The position numbers and the translations under genes are program-made. The notes under the pieces are model-generated. The model worked only from the letters and a program-made list of their open reading frames with translations, was not told the DNA's origin and ran no database searches. A DNA stretch of 64,000 bases from Diploscapter coronatus (Eukaryota > Nematoda > Chromadorea > Rhabditida > Rhabditidae), in NCBI GenBank assembly GCA_964036155.1, contig OZ038422.1, forward strand, positions 59,295,201-59,359,200, given 5' to 3'. Numbering within the stretch: position 1 is the first letter of the stretch; the number at the start of each line of letters is the position of its first letter. Positions 22,966-37,502 of the stretch are shown piece by piece.

Positions 22966-25900
22966 GTATGTTAAGCAATTTCTTTACGTTTTCGAAACAG
23001 AAATTTGTTGGGAATTTAACGTAATTTTCTAAAAAATGTTCTGATCATGTTCAAAGCATTCATCATCTCCTTCTAAATGATTATAACTGAACTCGTCACT
23101 TATCTCAAAATTCAACTAAACAAAACTGTTTATTTTCGAAATCTTGTTGTCTAATAATATTTTGATCACTTTCCATGAATTCCATTTATAGAATTTAATA
23201 TGTAAGCAATTACCGAATATAATTTATCATAGCGGCAGGTGATTTTTGCGCGCTATCTAAACCAAACACCCATCAAAGAAAGAAGTGGTTGTTTTGATAA
23301 TTGCTCTGGCTATCTTCCCGCGAACATGATTCTATTCGCCACATTCATTTGTGTCATTCTGCCTGTTTCCTGCTGCTAATCGTTGTTTTTGCTCTTCTTC
23401 CTCATCCTCCCAAAGAACATTCAGCCTACAGCTTATTTCTCTCGAATTTTGTCTTTCTTTGTTATTGGCAGTTTGCTATTTGCTGCTGCTGTCTGCTGTC
23501 TGCTATTCTCCGTCAGCCAGTTCAGATGCATTTTGTCACTTGTCCATTTTCTCTTCTGGCATAATCTCAAAAATATCCACCCCTTCACACCCAAGCTCGA
23601 TGCCAAACGAATTTATTTTGCTTATAAAATATTCTCCACATGAATATGAAATTCGATGAAGAGTAGTCGCTACGAACTTTTCTATTCTGGGATTCTAAGT
23701 CAAGTGATTTGAGATTTTTAATAATGTGGATATAAACAGGGAATTCGGGGTTTTGGTATAGGGAATTTTGAATAGGATAAGAAAATAGAAAAATGTTTAT
23801 ATTATTGGATCCAAAATCATAGGATCAGCAACATAATACAATTACATTTAGAAAAATATAAAGTATCATGACTTCTTTCAAGCTTGAATTATTCTGCAAC
23901 ACTTCTACCTATTGTTGTTTACTAGTCACCTCTCACAACTCAACATCTCGAGAGCTTGATCCCATGACAGCGATGTTACAAATTATCATTCCAGCTTGTT
24001 TTCAATATCCCATCTCTTATCTGACGAAGCGATATTTTCGTTTCCAACTTTTCACTTCCTCTTTTTCACGCTGACTTCCGTTTAGTGTTCTGTGTCCATC
24101 ATAAACCTGAACTGCGCTACTGCATTCAAAGACTGAAATAAGCATTCTCGAATTTCTAACTCTGTTACTATTTAGAAAAGTTCGGAAAAAGTGGAAAAAT
24201 GCAATGTTAGATCTCTGCATTGATATTGAACACAAGGAAATAATGATGAGATCATTGCAAAATGATCCAAGTCGAAAGAAAATATCCATTTCATAAAACT
24301 AATTGTGTTAACCAATATTTCACAATTTTCTTCTGACTATTATATCAGATATTTATTTTCATTTTTTGATCAATTCACCTACAGTATCAAATTATTTGTG
24401 TACGTGTGTTTTATGTGATAATGAGAATAGATATTCTTCTTCCTGACGTCATCTCTATCTCCTCTTGACATGCTCTGATCCAGCGACTCGACTAATCATC
24501 CAATCTCCACCTAATCACACCTCTGCCACTCGGCTGCTAAAAATAGCGCATGCAATCTGCTCTCTCTCTCTTCCCTCTCCAAGTTGCTGTTGCTTGCCGT
24601 CTTGCCGCCAGCCACAGACAGCTGACCCTTCGAAGGAATGAGAGAATGGCTGTATGTTATTCTCTGAGCTGATGAGATATCCCCATAGACAAGATAATGA
24701 TCATTTAAAAAATAATCGATCCGATCAGACGCAGAGATTTTATCACCAGTTGACAAAAATCAACGACATTCAGAACCAGACACAGGACCTGAGCCAAAAT
24801 ATTCAGCAAAAATCTGTCGCAAACCTTCTTATGCATCAACTTTCTTTTCCAAATGTTGTCCTGTGAACCCCCTCTTCCTATATAATTTTGCATTCTGACT
24901 GAAAATCGATCTAAATTTGATAACAACGTCTTATCAATTTTGGGAGTGAATCAGTAAGATATATCATCGAAGACAAGAAATTTCGGAATGCGCTAAACCG
25001 CAATCAATCTAATCATAACCAGGAAAACAGAATGCGGTATTTTGTGAGTTTTGTTTTCTACATGAATCTTTTTTCCCAATTTATCTATCTTCGACGATGA
25101 TAGTAGTTTTTTCTTGAAGTAGTCTTAAGTGATCAAGTGATCTTCACTGTCATTTTCTCTCGTCTCTTCGTTATAAAAGCACAATTTTTACTAGTACCTG
25201 TCAGAGTTGATGAGAACATTTCGTCATTTCGTCACTTGAGAACTTTGTTCTATTCGTTCAACTCATTTTTAGCCAGACAGTTTCGTTGTGCACTTGGAAA
25301 TCCTAGGAAATCCGCGTCTCTAGTCTTATTTTTATAGTTGGGGGTGAGTGTCATTTGGAATTGTCACTTTCATGGATGCGACACAATAATATTTTCGAAG
25401 AGTATTTTTATCCTCTTTCTATACTTTTACTTGTGCTAATTAAGTGATGATACTCGAAGTATTTATGTTTCATTCCTGAATCTTTTGTTTTCTAAAGATT
25501 TAATCGTGTTCCTAAACTATTCCATTCGGATTATAGCTTTATCAGGCTCAGTCTATTCCGAGCACATTTCATTTGTAAGCGTTCAGAATTTCACGAACCC
25601 ATATTCTGATATCGGAACGGCTTCATTTAGAATTTAGATTGGTGCATATGTGTGCTCCTTAGAATTCTGCCATTAATCCTTTAGAATGGTTTCTTTTATG
25701 GATATTTTTCTACATTGAATCAGAAATATTTGCAGAAACGTAAATCGCATAAGCTTGAAGGAAGAAAAAGATTCAAAAACTGCAATGTTCTAAATGGCAC
25801 GAGTTTGAGGAACTATTACACAGGGGGATCAAAATGACTAATTTACTGACTGTGTTCTTGTGTTTTGCAAAAATCTGCTATTCTGCTATGTATCTAAATT

Positions 25901-28347
25901 AGCCTAATCTGCTATTCTCTTCCTAGTTTGCATCAGAATCGTTCAATTTTCACGCGCATCTGCAAAAATTCAATAGAATATAAGGAAGGAAGTTTTTTGT
26001 GCATATTTTTACTCGAACGAGGCAGGGATTTTGGGGCCTAAAATATTCATATAGGGAAACCTTTGCAGGATTCTGCTTAAATCAGTACTCAATTTAGAGT
26101 TATTATTCAGCACTTTAGCCTTACCTAGTTAAAATGTCTGAAATTTTAACTCATTTTGTCACTGACTCACTTCTTATTCTGGATCTTTCTGAACCTTTGG
26201 TATTTAGAGATTCAGAGATCAAATTTTTATATCTGCTTCATAAACTTTTCCTAAAATTGCAGGTTCGAGTTCGAGTTAGAGATATAGAGTGACCAGACAG
26301 TGTTTTGTGAAGCGGAATGGACTTGACTAGAACTATACTTTTCAAGCTTTTTCTCGTTGTGTATTTGATTTGGTGTGGTTTCCGGAGCCGAGACTGGAAA
26401 CTCGCGAGTCATGAAACTGGAAAGAGACGTTTCCGGTTGAAGTTAGAAGAAGAAGGAAAAGATAGAAAAGTCCAAGAAATAGTATGGAATTTTGAGAGAT
26501 TCGAACAAAATTGAGAGTGAGAGAATGAGTGACGAGCAGGGAAGCAGCCTAATGAACGAATGAATGAGATGAAAAACGTAAACGAGTTGAAAGAAAACAG
26601 AATGAAAATTGAAGAGGGGAAAGGAGTAAAAACGCCACTTTTGGAATGGAGAATCCCTTTGGTTCCAAGAGAGACCGAGTTCGTGGCAATTAATCCATTC
26701 ATTGCCGCTTCTTTTTCCCTATATTCTGTCTGTTTGGCCCAAATCCTAAATTCTAGTTGTGTTTAAACAAATGTCGGCTTTTGAACAGGGACTTGGAAGG
26801 GAGAAATTTGAAATGTTCAATTCAGCAAGGGTTTTTAGCCTAGATTTTTGTGTTCTGATTTGAAATGTCGAATTGAATGAAAATGGGAATTTCAGGAATT
26901 TATTTGGAAATAGTTTGATCATCATTTGATTTGATTTGATTTCATTTATCTTAAATTTATAGTATATTTTTTATTCTAATTAAAATCTTTGATTTCGAAA
27001 TTTCATGTTGCTCGACCAATTTGTCGCGCAACACTTTATCTGTGTCCGTTTGTCAATCAGCTAATTAGCGGTCGATTTGATTACCCCGATAATTCATCCG
27101 TTCCAGCTCTCGCTCGTTTTGCCATTTGTGCCCCTGGAATTCCCCAGGGGTTGGACCCATTACTGAGGCCTAAGCCATTCGCTGCCGCGGTCGTACGCAG
27201 CTGCAATGAGCGGACCTCGACAACGCAGAAATGAACAAATTATCGAGGAGCTAATGAACTGATTCCATTCCAGTCGCTTCATTTTCGCTTTTAGTCAATG
27301 CTCTTGCAAAAATGTGGCAATTCTGCGCTATTTCGTATAACTTTTTATTCTATCTCTTGACATAAATATTTGACCCATTTGTCATGGAATACTTTACTTC
27401 GCTAGTTTAGTGTATCGATAAAGTGTTAAATTTTATTTAGATAGAGCAAAATTGAGTTGAGTTTCCGACTTGTTGATGTTCTTCAAAAGTTATTTATCCA
27501 CCTTTCGATCTAAAAATTTTCTTCAGCCTAAGTTTGAGTCAATTTTATCACTTGGCGTTTGAACCCACACACGTCTTTGAAATTGATACTTTCGCTTTTT
27601 TCTCATCTATCCGAACGCTGAATTTTTGAGCTCTCACTTTTCATTCTTTTCCATCATTCGATGTTTTCGAACTCATCTTTGTCGTTTCTTTAAAATTCAG
27701 AACACAGAACCAAATCAATAATCGCCTAAATTAGGATCTTCTCGAAATCCTTTACGCATTGCGCATTTCGTTCCATTATTTTTATATTCCCTCTAAAATT
27801 TTCATCATCCCTACCCTTTCACGGCGAAATTTTTCGTATGCATTTTCATGATTTTTCACACGCGCATTTATTCTAGCCCGAGGCGTAGGATTTTGCTCGG
27901 AAAAGTGGGAAAATTGTCGATGTAAATCTGAATCTAAAACTAGAAGTAAACTTCGTGAATTCACTTGATTTACGTAGAATGTCCTGAATTTTCCGAAAGT
28001 CGCTCGGAATGTCTAGGAAATATTCGTAATTTCTCACTCGGTTTTCAAAAATATCGTCTAATTTTGGACTAGGAATACAAAGTCCTCGGATGTTGTGTCC
28101 TGAGTTTAGCTCACAAAAGCGAGGTGAAGAGGAAATTGGGTTTCGTCAAATCTGTAATTCATGGAACGACATTTTTAGCATTAAGTTCCTATCGGACAAT
28201 TTCTAAATAGGGCATTTCGTGGGCGCGTGAGACTTGATGGCATAAAGAAATCGTTTGAAAGGACTAGGATAGAATAGAAACAAGCCAATTTTATCAGTGT
28301 TATTTATTTTTGGCCTATCTTTTGCAGAGGCGATTTGTAAAAGACGT

Positions 28348-28434
28348 AATGACGAAACGCCTTTTGTATTTGACAAAACAAGAAATGACGAAACGCCTTT
28401 TGTATTTGACAAAACAAGAAATGACGAAACGCAA
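28348..28434 (+). repeat. 36-bp tandem repeat, about 2.4 copies
   Basis: The unit beginning AATGACGAAACGCC repeats with an exact period of 36 bp (28,348, 28,384, 28,420). As 36 is a multiple of three, a minus-strand frame carries a 12-residue peptide repeat, but no gene context supports translation. The array directly abuts the inverted-repeat element at 28,448. Confidence 0.85.
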
Positions 28435-28447
28435 GAGAAATTGATGG

Positions 28448-28565
28448 TAACTTGTATTAGTAACACGTACTCATGAGGGAAATAGCATAGGGTGAGGGTA
28501 GGGCTTCTTTTCCCATATTATTTCTTCTGGTGACTGCGAGGCTATATGCTATTTTTCCAAGTTTT
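28448..28565 (+). mobile_element. MITE-like inverted-repeat element, family A, copy 1
   Basis: Ends resemble the family's consensus (AACTTGG-type outer ends) and the interior has GAAATAGCATAGGG followed by GGGTAGGG and CCATATTATTTCTTC, shared with copies at 38,631, 50,698 and 62,949. Arms are imperfect. Confidence 0.5.
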
Positions 28566-31500
28566 CATCAATTTCTATCGTGTTTCGTTTCGTCAAATAC
28601 AGGCTGCCTTTGCAGGTTTATTGATTTTAGGTAGCCTGAACTCGTCGCCAGAATTAGCGTAAAATTGATATTTAAACTTTTCACATCTTTTGCTAAATCC
28701 AAATTGCTCAAATTTTCGTATATATTTTGATCTTAACCTCGTCATTTCGTCTTTGCACTATAATGTACTATTCATCCCCCGTGGAATGCAGATGCGCGAA
28801 TGCAGAATTTCATGAATTCATTAACCCTGCCTCGCGCTGACAGTTTGCCTATTTGCGTGCTAATTTGCCGCGACTTCTCACATTTGCCCTGCTCATTTCA
28901 CCGTCTTCGTCTAATCTCTAATGAGGCCTTCATCGTATTTCCTTTTTCTGCCTCGTAAGAAGGCATGCGAGCGTTTGACTTCTCAGTTTGCATTTTCGAT
29001 CCGGCATTTGTGCTCGTCTCTATCTATGTTTATGAGATACAGACTATTCCGGAGAACAAAAATTCGAGATTTTTAGCTTAATGAGATCAGAAGTTGAAAA
29101 TCTTTGACAAGTCTAGCATATCATCTATCTTTATTCAAATTCGAAGACTAAATTATGGTAAAGAAACAACTCAAAATGCGAGATTTTGGCCTAATGATGT
29201 CAAAAATATATTTTCTAGCGAAGTCTATAATATAATCACTTTCATGCCAATAATAGAATTTTTTGCCACCATAAACTATGAGTTATTTTTGTTTAAATAT
29301 CCAAAATAACGAAAAAATGCAGATCTGCTGACAGAAAGCGGAAATGGAGTTCTGTACCTATTTTGGAGCATTTTATCATTTCTTAAAAGTCGATTAAAGG
29401 GAAGGATTAGGATCTTTCAAATCTCCGTTATAAGCCAAGTTAAAGTAAATATGGAATTTAGAATATTTTAGTGATCGAATTCCGGTTCCGGATTAAGAAA
29501 ATCTTCTCATACAAACCTAATCTTGGCATTCGCGTTTGAACTTTTGGTTATTATGATCGCAACATTTACAAAATGTGCAGTAACATCGAAAATTGAAAAT
29601 AAACTAGAAAATTTTGTAGCCATTTGCGTGATCGTTGACAAGTCTCATTTGGATTAGTTTTTCGTATAGATGTTCAAAAATTCATGAAATTGGAATTAGA
29701 TCAGACGATCTTTTGCTTTCATTCGTCGACACTACAAAGAAAATGATGTTGCAAGTCCGAATTTTCTAAAAGATACATCATCGCTAAATTAGGCTGAAAG
29801 AATGTCTTTATTCTTTCGATCTTGTTCCCTTGGGTGAATTTGAAGAAAATAAAATTCCATTGGACTTCTTCGTGGGATATTAAAATTTCAAATTCATTGG
29901 AGCGCAAATTAAAATTGAGGAGCGTTTGATAATTTGAGAATTAGGCAAATATGCACTTGTCTCACGTAAAGTCGTTTAGTTTGTTGAATCTTGCGTCCAT
30001 CTCAATTAAAAATGTATTTAATTTTAGAGGTGTATCTAATCTTTTCGCTCTTTTATTTAGTCGTTAATTGCATTTTTATCAGATTTATGCATTGTATGCT
30101 AGTCTTTTGCAAAAGCTGATATTCTTAGAACGAATTTCTCAATCGAAACATTCTTTCTCCTTCAAAACAAGTTTTGAGCATTTCAAAAATTATAGAACAA
30201 ACTAAATTCACTAATTTGAAATTACTTGCTTGTAACATCAACATAGACGTTCTTGTTATTTCTAAGAAATCGGAAGGGAAGACGCAAGTCCGACGGAGGT
30301 ACGGCACTCCTCCGGCTCTCTGCTAATTGCGGATAATTTATTCGCATCCGAGTAATCAAGATGAATTCGTAGAATATGGAGCGCTTCTTTTTGCCGCAAG
30401 GTTGTTTTTCTGATCTGTAGGTAGGGAAGAGAAGAGGTCATCTAGATGTTTGATGTTTCGAGAAAAGCCAACTTTAAAATTTGTCTCCGTCAACTTTTTG
30501 CTATGATTTTTCAATCAATTGAGTAAACTTAACACATTTTTAATTATTATAAATCTATATGAAATTTCGGTCCAAGGTTAGAAGATTTTCATGAATACAC
30601 TTTGGAAGACACTTTTCAATCGTTTTCATTACGGTTTTGAAAAGTCTCAAATTTGGGAAATCGCAACTTTAATCTAATCCAAATCCACACAAAAGATAAC
30701 ATAAATCCAAATCTAAGCTTAGCTTTAGGCTATTCACATCCGCTCTGATTCATTCATTGCCAAAACTCGAAAATCTCCATTTGGTAGGCTGAAATTCTGG
30801 AATAAATATGCGAACGCTTCCGAAAAGACGGCACGCTATCAACGGGCGTCCAAAAACATAAAACATCATTTTTATTCGCTTCTAAAGAACGCAATTCTAT
30901 TTTATTGTCATCATAAACTCTGTAGATCTTTGATAATTTCATATTCTCACATATTTCTGGAGACAGCACATATTCATATCTGTTATTTAGTATATAGACA
31001 TGCGCATAAGGATTTATTATCTAATTATAACTTCCTGAGTGCAATAGTCTCTTTCTTCTTCCAATTCCCTTTATATCATTTCCCATTCAGCGCCACGCAT
31101 AATTTATTTCAAAAATAGTTTCACCGAGTTCCCTGTTCTCACCACTAAAAATACCTGCCACAATCTCGGTAAAATCCGAAGGCTAAAAATGGCAATTTTC
31201 ATTTCGGATTTTCGTTTTTCCTGTCGAGTACAATTCCTCTTCAGTTCTGCATTTAGCCGAATATCACATTTCTTATCCCGGACATACTTTTCACTTTGAT
31301 GGGAATTTTAGTTTGTTTGGGTTTCGAATATTAATTTTAGATCATTTTGTAAAAATAACATGATTTTTTTTTATAAAAGTGAGTGAAAAATGAAACATCA
31401 CATCAACTTTTATGGTTTGATCTCTTGAAATGGTCGAATATATCTTTGCTAAAAATGGCAAACTTTGGGATGGGAATATGACTTCAAAGAATAGAAATGT

Positions 31501-34500
31501 TGCGTTCTTTTTCATATCATATTCTGTTATCTCTGAATCTATATTTTGAAATGGGATTATCTGGAAGATTAGAAATTTTGTTTCACCTAAAATAATGGAA
31601 GGTGTTTTTGAGTTGTCATCAGGATTAGAAATATTCGAAATTTCGTTTAGAAGTCCAAAAATATATTTAGTTATGTTTTATCAACTTCTCAGATTTATTT
31701 GGAGATCTTCCAAGTATTCTTTTTTCTAGAGGGACATTGTCTTTTTATGTTTTGCTGTTATGATGAATTTGGGCAAAAATCATTCCTATTTTCCTTCTCG
31801 GAAGAAAAGTGAGAAGTTTTTGGCTATGTCTGTCTGTGTGTCTCAATTTTTCGTCTGATATGTTGGCGCGAATGAGTAATGACATCCTTTCGAGCTTCTC
31901 TAGTTTTCCCTTTTCTTCCTCCATTTGAGACTTGTTTGGCTAGGGTTTATCTTCTATCTTTATTCTCATTTTACTCTTTCATCTCAACTTCCCTAGATCT
32001 TTATCTAGTCTAGCTCATTTTTTTTACCTCTCCCATCCTAACTTCATCCGAGATATTCACGAAATTAATAATACCGCCTCTCTTTCTCTTGGATTTTGCT
32101 TTATCCTCGACATCCATTTCGACTTAACGCAGGGCTTCTCGACTCATTTGTATCCTAAGCGCTTCAGTGTTTCAAATTGAGACTTTTCATTTTCATCTTC
32201 CTATTTCTAAATGTAGTCAAATTATATAAAATTTTCTTATTATTTAACTTTATAATTTTTTTTTACATTTTACTATATGTCTAAAGTCTAGTTTATCCAG
32301 AAAAAAACTCACCAATTGTTTCATTTTTAGAGTCTAAAGCAAATATCATCAAGTTGTTAGTCCTAACCGATAGTATTCATCTATTGTAATATAAAATACT
32401 ATAAAGAATGACAAAAATATCTTCATCTAATTCAAGCAACTCCAGCGTTATTCCCAAGTTATCCTTGCTTAATCCTATCTTTTCATCTTTAGCTGCCTTA
32501 TCTCTAGCCAACTTCGTCAGAGCTCATCGTCCTAGGCTTAAAGGGGATATGTCGATATCTCGAGAATTTAAGTAGGGGAGTTGAAAGTTGAAAGTCAATT
32601 ATCTTTATTTATGCAAACTTCTTAAAATTTTTAATACAAGTTCTTACTCCCCCGACTTTTGTTTTTGATTAAAAATATTCAGAACTTCAAGTTGTTTATA
32701 TTAAATAGGTTGAAATTTCAAATATAAACATTTTTGTCGTCATTTTCAGCCTAACTCTTGCAATTTACAACATTGTATTTTGTCTATTCATGCATACTAA
32801 TGGCTAAACTTGAAACATCCCTATTACGCAAGCATATCACATTAACTAAGCAAAAATCTCACTTTTATGCATTTTTTTTAAATCGAATGGCAAGAAATTA
32901 CTTAATATACTTTTACAGGGCTTGTTAATGAGACTGAGCTCGATTATCAGTAAAACGCCTTAATCGCCATCATTTCTGCATAATTGTGTAGTTGAAAATC
33001 CAACTATTTTCATAATATTGGCCGTTTTTCTAACGAAGTGCCATACAAATTATTCGAGACGATAAAAAGAATCGTAAAATTCACATTTCTTGAATTCATC
33101 CATTAGTCATAATGATCCAATGTTCTAATTTGCAGTAACTAGTGAGGGATATAAAATTGAAATTATTAAAAATTGCGACATTCTACAGTTTTCTGATTAC
33201 TTATTTTATATCACTTCCTTTGGGACAAAATTACTTTCCTCTGATCACTTGCGAAGTCATAAATGCTGACTAAATGTGTTCGAGAAGAATTTTCCCCAAC
33301 ATTCCGACTTTTTCTCGACTACATTTTATGGTTCGGCACTTATCGCTTCGCATGCGTGTACAATTATAGGACAAAATTCAATTATTCTAAATATCTCTTT
33401 CACATTGGATAATGAATTACTGGGAAGTAGCCGGGAAAATTGTGAGGATTTTATACGAAAGAAATAAATCCATAAATGGATGGACCCCTTTTCATTCTCA
33501 ACTTCTTCTCGATTATCGCTATTGTGTTCGAAATACAACTATATTATTGTCGCTATATTTTGCAACATTCAATATTAGTTTCTGGGTTTCAAAATAGAGA
33601 TAAATCTATTAAAAATATCATAAGGGTCTTATTTTTGTTAGTTTGACTCATCTTTTGAAAATAATTTATTATCTAGCTTTATTTTCATTTTTACGAATTA
33701 TTTACTTCGGATAAAACTTACCCAATATCTAATCTTTCTACTTTACTCCCGACTGCGCTTGGTCATTTGTGAGTCCCTTGTCAAAACCAAATTTCCCTGA
33801 ATTTATCTCATTTTCTTTGCATCTTTTATTCTTTTCCTATTTGAGTCTAGTTTTTCTGAACTTTTACCTCGGGCAAAGTCCGTGTGTGTGTATGTGAATT
33901 GTGAGTGCATTTCGCGTATTTCGAGTGTTTCATGCGTAAATTTTCCGTATCTTTAAACTTTTCAAACTGCCAAAATGCTTTAATATTCGATGATGCGACA
34001 CACCATTTATCTTTTGCCCACAATTTCACTCGAATTATCACTTTTCGCTTCTGCAAGACGAATCCATGAAGCTACGCAAGATGCTCGTCTCTGAACTCGA
34101 AATCTTTTCTAGTTTCTGGGAATAAATGATTCATATGTGTGTTGCATCAAATGAATATGAAATTGATATCTCGCTAAATCAGACATCTAGACATTTTTGG
34201 TAAGCGCTAGCAAAATACTCTTCATTACGATATTATTGAATCGAAGTACATATAGTTTCGTTAGGAATTCAAGCAAATCATTTCAGAGTACGGAAGTACA
34301 ATTGTTTGTTCTCTCTACATTACATGTCTTTAATAATTTATCATGTCATATTTTAACTTTCTAGATTCTGACTTTATAAAAAAAAAACCATTTCAATTGC
34401 CCAAAAATTCCATAGTGTGATTGCTTTTTTCTTTTTCAAAATTCATTTAATTTTGAACCTGATCATTCACAACTCCTAATTCAATGTTCATCGTCCACAT

Positions 34501-37197
34501 TTCTAATTCTAATTCATCGTGTCTATTTGTGCCGTTTTCGTTATTTTCTGCTTCCAGACTTTATTTGTTTCTCGTTATCCCCTGTCATCCAGCTCTTGTC
34601 TGCAATCCTCTTCTTTTGGTGCTTCTCTGCTCCTTTTGTGATGCCTCTTCCTTATTTTCGTCCAATCAGACTCGCCATTCAACCGACACAACAACAAACG
34701 CGCCCAAATGCAGCAGTTGCCCAGTCCATATCTAAAAATTCGGTACACCAGCCGTTTTCATCCGTCTCATCCGCACAATTCACAATTATCCATTTCAACA
34801 GACCCTTTTCAATTTTTGTGTAGATCTCTTTTAGGAGCATCCTTTCAGATTCCAGAAAATGTAGCATTGATTGAAATTTTGCACATCATTGTTATGCTTC
34901 AATGAACCGAGCTGGGTTTCTGGAAAAGTTGTAGCATCATGATATGGCGAGATTGAGAAACATCATAAAAGAAAATTTGCGATTTTTGTCATATATTTTG
35001 TATCTTTTGAAGTAGCAATATATTGGCCGGCTCAATATTCCGGGTTTTTTAAACTTTTCTTGAATGAATCTTCTTGTTCACGTTTTTGAAACACTAAACA
35101 TAATGAGTTAGCTAATCGAAGATTTGGCAAATTCTCCGTCGTCTGACTGCATTTTTTATCCCTTCATTGTCACTTCCTTTTCGAAGAATTTTTGCTTGCG
35201 TTTTGCAATTATCATTAGCGCGACAAAGTTTGGAGATTGCAGTAAGAACAAAGAATAGGAAGCCAGAAGAGTAGTCAAACATTAGGAAATCATAAATACT
35301 CTATCGCCTGGATTTCGGAAATATTTTCTATTCGAAACTCATGTGAATTACATTTTTGCCAGTATTTCATTCGACATTCAACTCAGAAATACCGTCAATT
35401 TAGCGATATTTCCGAGCTACAATATTGCTATAGGTTAGGTTGATGACGGAGGTATGTAGAAAAAGAGTATGTACGCATAGCTTTGATATGTTATGCGGTT
35501 CTGTAGTAGTTAAGGAGAAGCGATTAAATAACTCCTATTTTGTGAAGTAGAAGCTCAACTTGAACCTGCTTTAGAGTTGAATAGTCGTTTTTGATAACTT
35601 TATATTTCTCATATTAGGTCGAAAATTATGAGTTGACGTCATCTCTATCATTTTGTGTTTATTTCTAGTTTTATTTATATATCCTGAAGGCTATTCTTCT
35701 AGATCATTCAAAGTATTATTATCAAACCTCATGCTTTTATTCTCTTCCATTTGCAAGTTATTCCGGTGCGTTTTGTGCGCTCATTGCCTCATTATTGCAA
35801 TTGCATTTGATTAATTTTCGCATTTTTTCGGGCAGTTTTACTGAAAAGTCGATAGATGTAAATATGGAAAGGAAAATGGAAAATTTGAAATGTGAAAATG
35901 TGCGATGAAATGAGAAGTGAAAGAAAATAATGAGATGCAGAGCATAATAGAGAGATGAAGTTCAGTTTAGAATGGTTCGATGGTCCCACTTTTTTATCTG
36001 ATATCTATAAAATTATAATTTATTCTTTTTTCAAGATAATTACCCCTATAAAATGGATTTTTTCTTCATTTATTCCGAACTTTTGATATTCAACATCTTT
36101 CAAATTCAATATTCTCACGACTTTTGGCATAATTTAAAAATTTGATGATTTTTAGGATTTGAGAGTAAGACGTAATGTTTCCTTTTTTGATCAAAACCTA
36201 TAGTGAAATTTTGATTTTCGACGTTCGAATTTCCTGGAAGTTGAGAGTTGAGTTGATGCTAGCATAGCAGTCGAATAACTTTGCAGCGAAGTGACAGTTA
36301 TTCGATGGCATTTCTACTTGAGGGATTGCAAATAACATTCCTTTAATTGCCGCATCTCTAAATTCGCAAAGTTCACTTTTCTGACCACGAAAAATATTGT
36401 TGAGCCAATTTTTTTTTTTTTGGCTTTCGACCCCATTTTCAATTTTCCGATTCTGGAAAATCTTTATCTTCTTATTTTTCATTTTTAGCCTATCGTATTT
36501 CATGAATACTGAACTACGATCTTCACATATCTCAGGGTTATGTTTATTTTCTGGACTTTGTGTTTTTAGTCCTTAGTGTTCCAAGTTGAGAAATTCAGGA
36601 TCGTTGGCAATATTGCGAAAAATTCGAAGTTGCTTTGAATTTTTCTACTAGCTTTTTTCTGCTAGTTTTTGCAAGCTCAAATAATGTGGGAGAGTAAGTA
36701 CATTACATGGAATATCACGTGGGGATTAGTAGTGCATTCATTATGCGAAATTCATCCAATTCACATCCCCTCCTCACCCACTTCATCTCACTCATTAATT
36801 CGAATCATATTATTGCCATATTTATTAATTAGCAGGAATTTTCCAATTTTAACCCTGCTAACTACATCTAAAGCTAAAGCTGATTTTTTAAAGTTAGTCG
36901 AAAGTAAGTTAAGTTAAAGTGATTCATTCCATCAACATTCTATTCCTGTAGATTAATTATTACCAGTTTCAAGAATTATCACCCTCCTCATGCCCTTATT
37001 TTTAAACCTGCAAACGCGTAAGTACGAATGTGCACACTTAGTCCGAATGAATTATTGTCAGCAGACAGAAATTCGCGTGTTAATCATATCTTTCATCCTG
37101 CGCTTTTTGCAATTCTGGAAGCTAATTTGAGGTCAGAGAATTGATATTCGCTCATACTTCGTGCAAGTAGCCACTTCTTACATATAATATATCATCT

Positions 37198-37502
37198 CAT
37201 CGTCAAGAATCATTGAAACATCTTGGTAATGACGAAAATGATCTTACGAGTAAATTTAGCCGAAAGTAAGGCAATTTGAATTTGGCAGAATGATAAGGCG
37301 TTCATTTTTCTATATCCAACCATACATTTATTCACCTTACCATTATGCCACATCTAATTTCCAGAATGACAAGAATTCTTGATCAATTTTTATTTCCATG
37401 TCGCTGACTTGTATCTTTTATTTTTATTTACACCATATAGTAGATAATTTTGTCGTCGTGAATCATTAGAACAATCTGGAAATGACGGAAACATGTCGTG
37501 AA
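37198..37502 (+). repeat. Diverged direct repeat (about 50 bp, two copies)
   Basis: 37,198-37,250 and 37,453-37,502 share CGTC(A/G)(A/T)GAATCATT, ATCTGG/ATCTTGG and AATGACG(A/G)AAA. Function unknown; could be remnants of one element. Confidence 0.5.
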
